The notes under the pieces are model-generated. The model did not search any database, was not told the DNA's origin, and saw only the letters and a program-made list of their open reading frames with translations. Made by a program: the position numbers and the translations under genes. A stretch of 64,000 bases of DNA from Ephemerocybe angulata (lineage: Eukaryota; Basidiomycota; Agaricomycetes; Agaricales; Psathyrellaceae), in NCBI GenBank assembly GCA_013368325.1, contig JAACJK010000116.1, positions 248,001 through 312,000 of the forward strand, in the 5' to 3' direction. Positions 60,132 to 64,000 of this stretch are shown piece by piece. Each line of letters starts with the position of its first letter. Position 1 is the stretch's first letter.

Positions 60132-62288
60132 CTGGAGACCAGTCATGAAGTACAGGATAATAACGAAGACGGTGGTGATTACAAGGGCGATCGGAATGTC
60201 GACGAGGGTATGGGCAAGCATCTCAACGAAAGGGTGGTAGAGTGCGGCTTTTTCGTGTCGGAGGACGATCTCGCGTTGAGCGAACAGAGCGGGGATTTCA
60301 GCCATGGTATTCAAAGCGGAGAAGAGGAGGGCGCTGACATTTCCTGTCAGCATCATCGAAACGAAGCAAGAGAAAGTGGGAACTCACAAGAATAAGACAC
60401 CACTACGCGAGAAAAACGCCGACGTGGCCTCGGGCATCCTCAAGAACACAGTGCCCGTGATGATAGCCTGGAACACGTAGGAAAAAAGGTTAATACCGGT
60501 CGCCAACATGCTACCGCGGATGATCTGGATCTTCCTTCGCATGACGGCGGCTACTTGCTGGGGGATGGTGAGCATGTATGGGTTCTTCATCCCACTGCGC
60601 TTGGCGAATTCGGCACGCGCACTCTGAGCATACGCCTTCGCCGACTCGGTATTCCCCGAATAGGTCGAGATATACTGGTCGACTTCTTCCGCGTTCTCTC
60701 TCCCGAGCTTCGAGGCCTTGAAGTACTGGGCGAACTCGTCCGCCGTGCGGGGCTGGCTCGCCACACCAGCGCGAGGGATACGAGCGCCAGGGTCGGTGAC
60801 TGCGACGAGGAAATCGGGGGTGGTTTGACGGTTGGCGGGTTCATATCTGGAGAGGACACTCAGCAAAGGAGTAGGCAGATCGAATGAGGTCGACGTACCC
60901 CATATCAATGAAATAATCCTTCGCCTTGTCGGCGGGACCGAAGTACGCCATGCGGCCTTCGTAGATGACGCAGACCTTGTCAAAGTGCTTGTAGAGTGAT
61001 TCGCCGGCCTGGTAGATCGAGACGACAGTCCCGAGCTTCATGGTATCGGTAGCGATCCTGAGAGCCTGAACGAACTCCAGGGCTGTAGAGGCATCGAGAC
61101 CACGAGTGGAGCTAAGAAGACAGGTCAGCGAGCTATTCGAGACGAAGAAGATGTTCACGCACTTGTCCCAGCACCCAATGCACGCCCTAGTAGCCAACGC
61201 CTCCGCGATCGACACACGCTTCTTCTGCCCTCCACTGATACCCCTGATCTGCTGGTTTCCGACTGGCGTCTTCCTCACATGCCTCAACCCGAACACGGTC
61301 GTCAAGATGGTCGTTAGAGTCTCAACAAACTGGCTTCTAGTGCCATCGATACGGGTGCGAGGGGTACGTGTGGTGGCGGCGAAGTCAATCGTCTGTTCGA
61401 CGGTGAGAGTGGGGAAATGGATATCGTCTTCAGGGCAGTACTGAACGTCGCCGCGGAAGTAGCGCTTGAGGTCGGCGGGAGAGATAGAGTCGTAATGGCG
61501 TTCTCCGGAGACGGCGTGGTATTCTTCGGTATGGTTGGCGAGCGTCTTGAGCATCGTACTGCATCCAGCTCCAGGACTTCCAAGGACAACTGTAAGAAAG
61601 AAAACCGACGCGCCGTTAGAAGGAAGTGAGAAAAAATGGGAGTAGTTACGCACGCAGCATCTCTCCAGGCTTGACGACACCTTCGAAGCCAGATAGGATG
61701 CGCTTCAAAGGGGGGTGCCTCGCATTCTTGATCTCCTCGACGATGCTGAGCGGGTTGAAGAGAGAACCGAGGGTCGGTTGGAAGGACGCTGAGGCACCGA
61801 TACCCTGGACTTCGACATTACGGAAGGCAACACCAAGTTGTCGGGGCTTGATCTCGGCTTGGTCGCGTCTGTCGTGGCGTCAGCTACGAAATAAAAGCCT
61901 TGTCGGAAGAGGAGGTAACGAACCTGCGAATGGCTGTCCGAATCGTTTTGTCGAAATCAAAATTGTCAGGGTCGACAGCGAGGGTGTCCTGGGAGTCGAG
62001 AGAGCGAGCAAGGGACTGGGCGATGGACACTGGTCGGTTTCCGGTCCGGCTGGTCAACGTCCGTTGGAGCTCTTGCATGCCCTCGGGGTCAAAGAAGTCG
62101 ACAGAGACCCTTGAGGCCGTCGACATGCGCCTCTGGGGCCTTTGGATAGCATGCCCAGCCGACGGGGGGGCGCCATGCTCGTGGTGGTTGTCCCTCTTGA
62201 AGTCGTTGAGGGTCGGTTCGGAAGCCTGGCGAGAGATGTTCCCAGAGGCCTCCTCTCGGATATCTTGCAGCGGAAGGTGTTCCGACAT
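60132..62288 (-). pseudogene. 3'-truncated PDR transporter copy, ABC-4
   Basis: Begins with ATG at 62,288 ([17 protein letters not shown]) and carries NBD1 ([26 protein letters not shown]) and most of TMD1, then stops matching the paralogues at 60,132, just after YFMTGLQ. The second half (NBD2, TMD2) is absent. At intron 1 (about 61,870-61,900) the donor is GC instead of GT and the intron is about 30 nt against 52 in ABC-3; reading through meets a TAG (KAFIS stop). It is therefore disabled at both ends. 60,132-60,980 is nearly the same as ABC-2, while 61,000-62,288 is closer to ABC-3. Confidence 0.9.
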
Positions 62289-63049
62289 GGGAACGAGGGG
62301 GAGAAAAAGAAAGTGGGGAATGAAAAAACGGACGAAACGCACAAAGGAGAGGAGACTATAGAGGAGAGTATATGTACCTCCGCCCTCTGCTTTGCTCGGA
62401 TAAAGTTATCGCCCACAATTAGTGTGCCCGTTACTGCATTTGGCATGTTTTCGGCCTTGGCGGCGTCGGCTCTCCTTGAGATGTCATCATTAATTGTGCG
62501 ATCCTTGATTTCGAGCCCTTGGCCAGAAATGAAGCTTGAAAAACGCAGAGTTGAGCTGGAATGGCGAGAAAAATATGGGGGTCGTTCTAATCGGAATTTC
62601 GCCCTTTCTTGCTCGAGTTCCCTGAAGCTTTCGGGACGTTGGGTGAGTGGTTGCAGTAAAATCGACCCACGTGGCTGAATAATCCCGATCCTCCTCCACG
62701 GGCCGAGCTTGCAAGGATATCTGGAAGAGGTAAACACATATTAGTCATTGACAAATACGGTTGCAATAAGCGCTGAGCCTCGGCGCCTCCGATTGCTTTG
62801 ACAGTTTGACGCGCCTAAGGGGTCGACATTAGCTAGACGTAGTCAAGTGGAGTATGGAGTACGGGAGAAAGGATAGGGAGGCTAGAAAATCTCCTGCGCT
62901 GCGTATAACGGCGCCTAGGCTCGTGTTTAGAGGCGTTGCATCAACTTCCTCGCTATGGCATCGAGACCTCCGTCAGGTTATAATTCCGGACGGCTGCCTT
63001 ATCAGCAACACGCGTCGCGACATGGCCTATGCCGCGCGCAGGAATTTGA
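62289..63049. repeat. 5' flank of ABC-4, copy of the ABC-3 flank
   Basis: Matches 47,473-48,230 with few differences, including the TATA-like gtatatgtac about 85 nt upstream of the start. It ends in gaatttga, the unoccupied target of the 48,231 transposon. Confidence 0.85.
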
Positions 63050-64000
63050 TTGCAGTTATGAATGCTTACATAGGGGCGATTTCGTCAGCTAGCCCGAGGA
63101 ATGTGCTGACGAGGTTTAAAAACGCAACGCGCCGCAGGCTAAGTACGATCACTTAGATTGTGCGGAGCGGGTAGATTGGTTCGTGGGTGAACGAACCTAT
63201 GTGAAGGCCTGCCGTAGTCGCCGGTGCCCTTGTTCGATGATCACCTCTCCCTTGTAATACTCATTCCGCCATAGCCACAGTACACTTCCACCTGCGCAGT
63301 GTATCCTGACCTCGAAGCTTACACGGTGAGGGACAGTTTGCCATTCCAACCGACCTATCATTATATTAGAAATTGTGGAACGTAGCGGATGAGGTGGGTA
63401 ATGCGAACCATTTATCTAGAGTTGACTGAAGACGCTTACACCTAGTCGCCCTCCCATGTTCTGTAACAATCGGGTTGGAGAGAGAGGCCAGCCAGCCCGA
63501 CAGAATGTGCTGACGAGGTTGAGAAAACGTAACGGAACAGCACTTGTGTGTATTTCTCGGTACCTTTGGATCAGGATTAGATTAGGAGAAGGGAGTAGCA
63601 ATGCTTGGTGGCGAACCTTGCGTTGACTCAGGTACAACTTGTCAGAGGCTGCCTTTTGGGTGCACAGGTATGGTAACCCCCATGTTCGTTGTGCCCCTGG
63701 AGCGACACTCCACCGAGCGTTGCACCGAGAGGAGCTCTCGGAGGCGTGCTCTGGATGATTAGTGACCATGCCACAATAGCTGGTGGCCGCAATGGGGAGG
63801 TTTGAGATTACAAGTCGTGACAATTCTATGACCTCAGATGCCTTTCGAGGTGGTGACGCCACCATCTCGTTCTGGTTCGTTGCGCCAGGGGCACCCCAGA
63901 GCCACCCAGTCGTCAGTGAAGACGGCTTTCTTCCAAGCCCGTTGTGATAACATTCCTTCTTCTGAAGCTGGCCCCTTCCAAAACGATAAGATCAGATTAG
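63050..64000. repeat. Outer flank of ABC-4 duplication, with a local 0.4-kb difference
   Basis: Matches 48,898-49,322 and 51,077-51,200. Between 63,130 and 63,500 lies sequence absent from the first copy, bordered by two versions of gtgctgacgaggtt...aaaacg.aacg (63,104 and 63,508), as if a segment was inserted or partly duplicated. No gene recognised. The duplication runs off the window. Confidence 0.7.

Noticed and set aside
1..64000. CRISPR arrays, operons, prokaryotic ribosome-binding sites
   Set aside because: None seen; intron-rich fungal gene structure makes them inapplicable.

Overview
The window looks like nuclear DNA of a filamentous basidiomycete, probably an Agaricomycete. Introns are about 50 to 70 nt with GT(R/N)AG donors and CTNAC branch sites. 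The recognisable genes are pleiotropic-drug-resistance (PDR/ABCG) transporters and NACHT-WD40 NLR-like STAND proteins, and there are many duplicated and decaying copies. No bacterial features, rRNA, CRISPR array or convincing tRNA was seen.

Layout. (1) About 1-12.5 kb and 28.3-40.8 kb are the two arms of a large, diverged inverted repeat. Each arm carries, in mirrored order, an unrecognised gene remnant (X), a roughly 1 kb repeated block (R), another remnant, an MFSD5-like major-facilitator pseudogene, a complete NACHT-WD40 gene with 14 WD40 repeats, and a broken gene (B). Position 1 pairs with 40,802, so the left arm may continue outside the window. (2) The spacer (12.5-28.3 kb) holds an intact PDR transporter (ABC-1, 12,955-18,581), a second one (ABC-2, 19,761-25,135) with a damaged 5' end and a tripled segment before its second ATPase domain, and an extra direct copy of blocks R and X (25.48-27.95 kb). 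The right NLR cassette therefore lies between direct repeats. (3) ABC-3 (42,182-47,472) is the intact sister of ABC-2. Its 5' flank is duplicated downstream beside a 3'-truncated fourth copy (ABC-4, 60,132-62,288). Comparing the duplicated flanks shows two non-autonomous DNA transposons in one copy and empty sites in the other: 48,231-48,889 (8-bp duplication, long terminal inverted repeats) and 49,323-51,068 (hAT-like, TAGTGTTGCCG ends). (4) 51.2-59 kb is an unusual intron-dense, tandemly repeated region with no recognisable protein family.

Function. The intact genes form two themes: drug or metabolite efflux (ABC-1, ABC-3) and NLR-type surveillance (two NACHT-WD40 paralogues). In the NLR pair the NACHT part is almost the same in both copies while the WD40 part has diverged strongly. 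That is the pattern expected where the ATPase is homogenised or constrained and the ligand-sensing repeats diversify. The window is dominated by segmental duplication, conversion and decay. All comparisons were made by eye, and exon borders are predicted from splice signals and paralogue comparison only.
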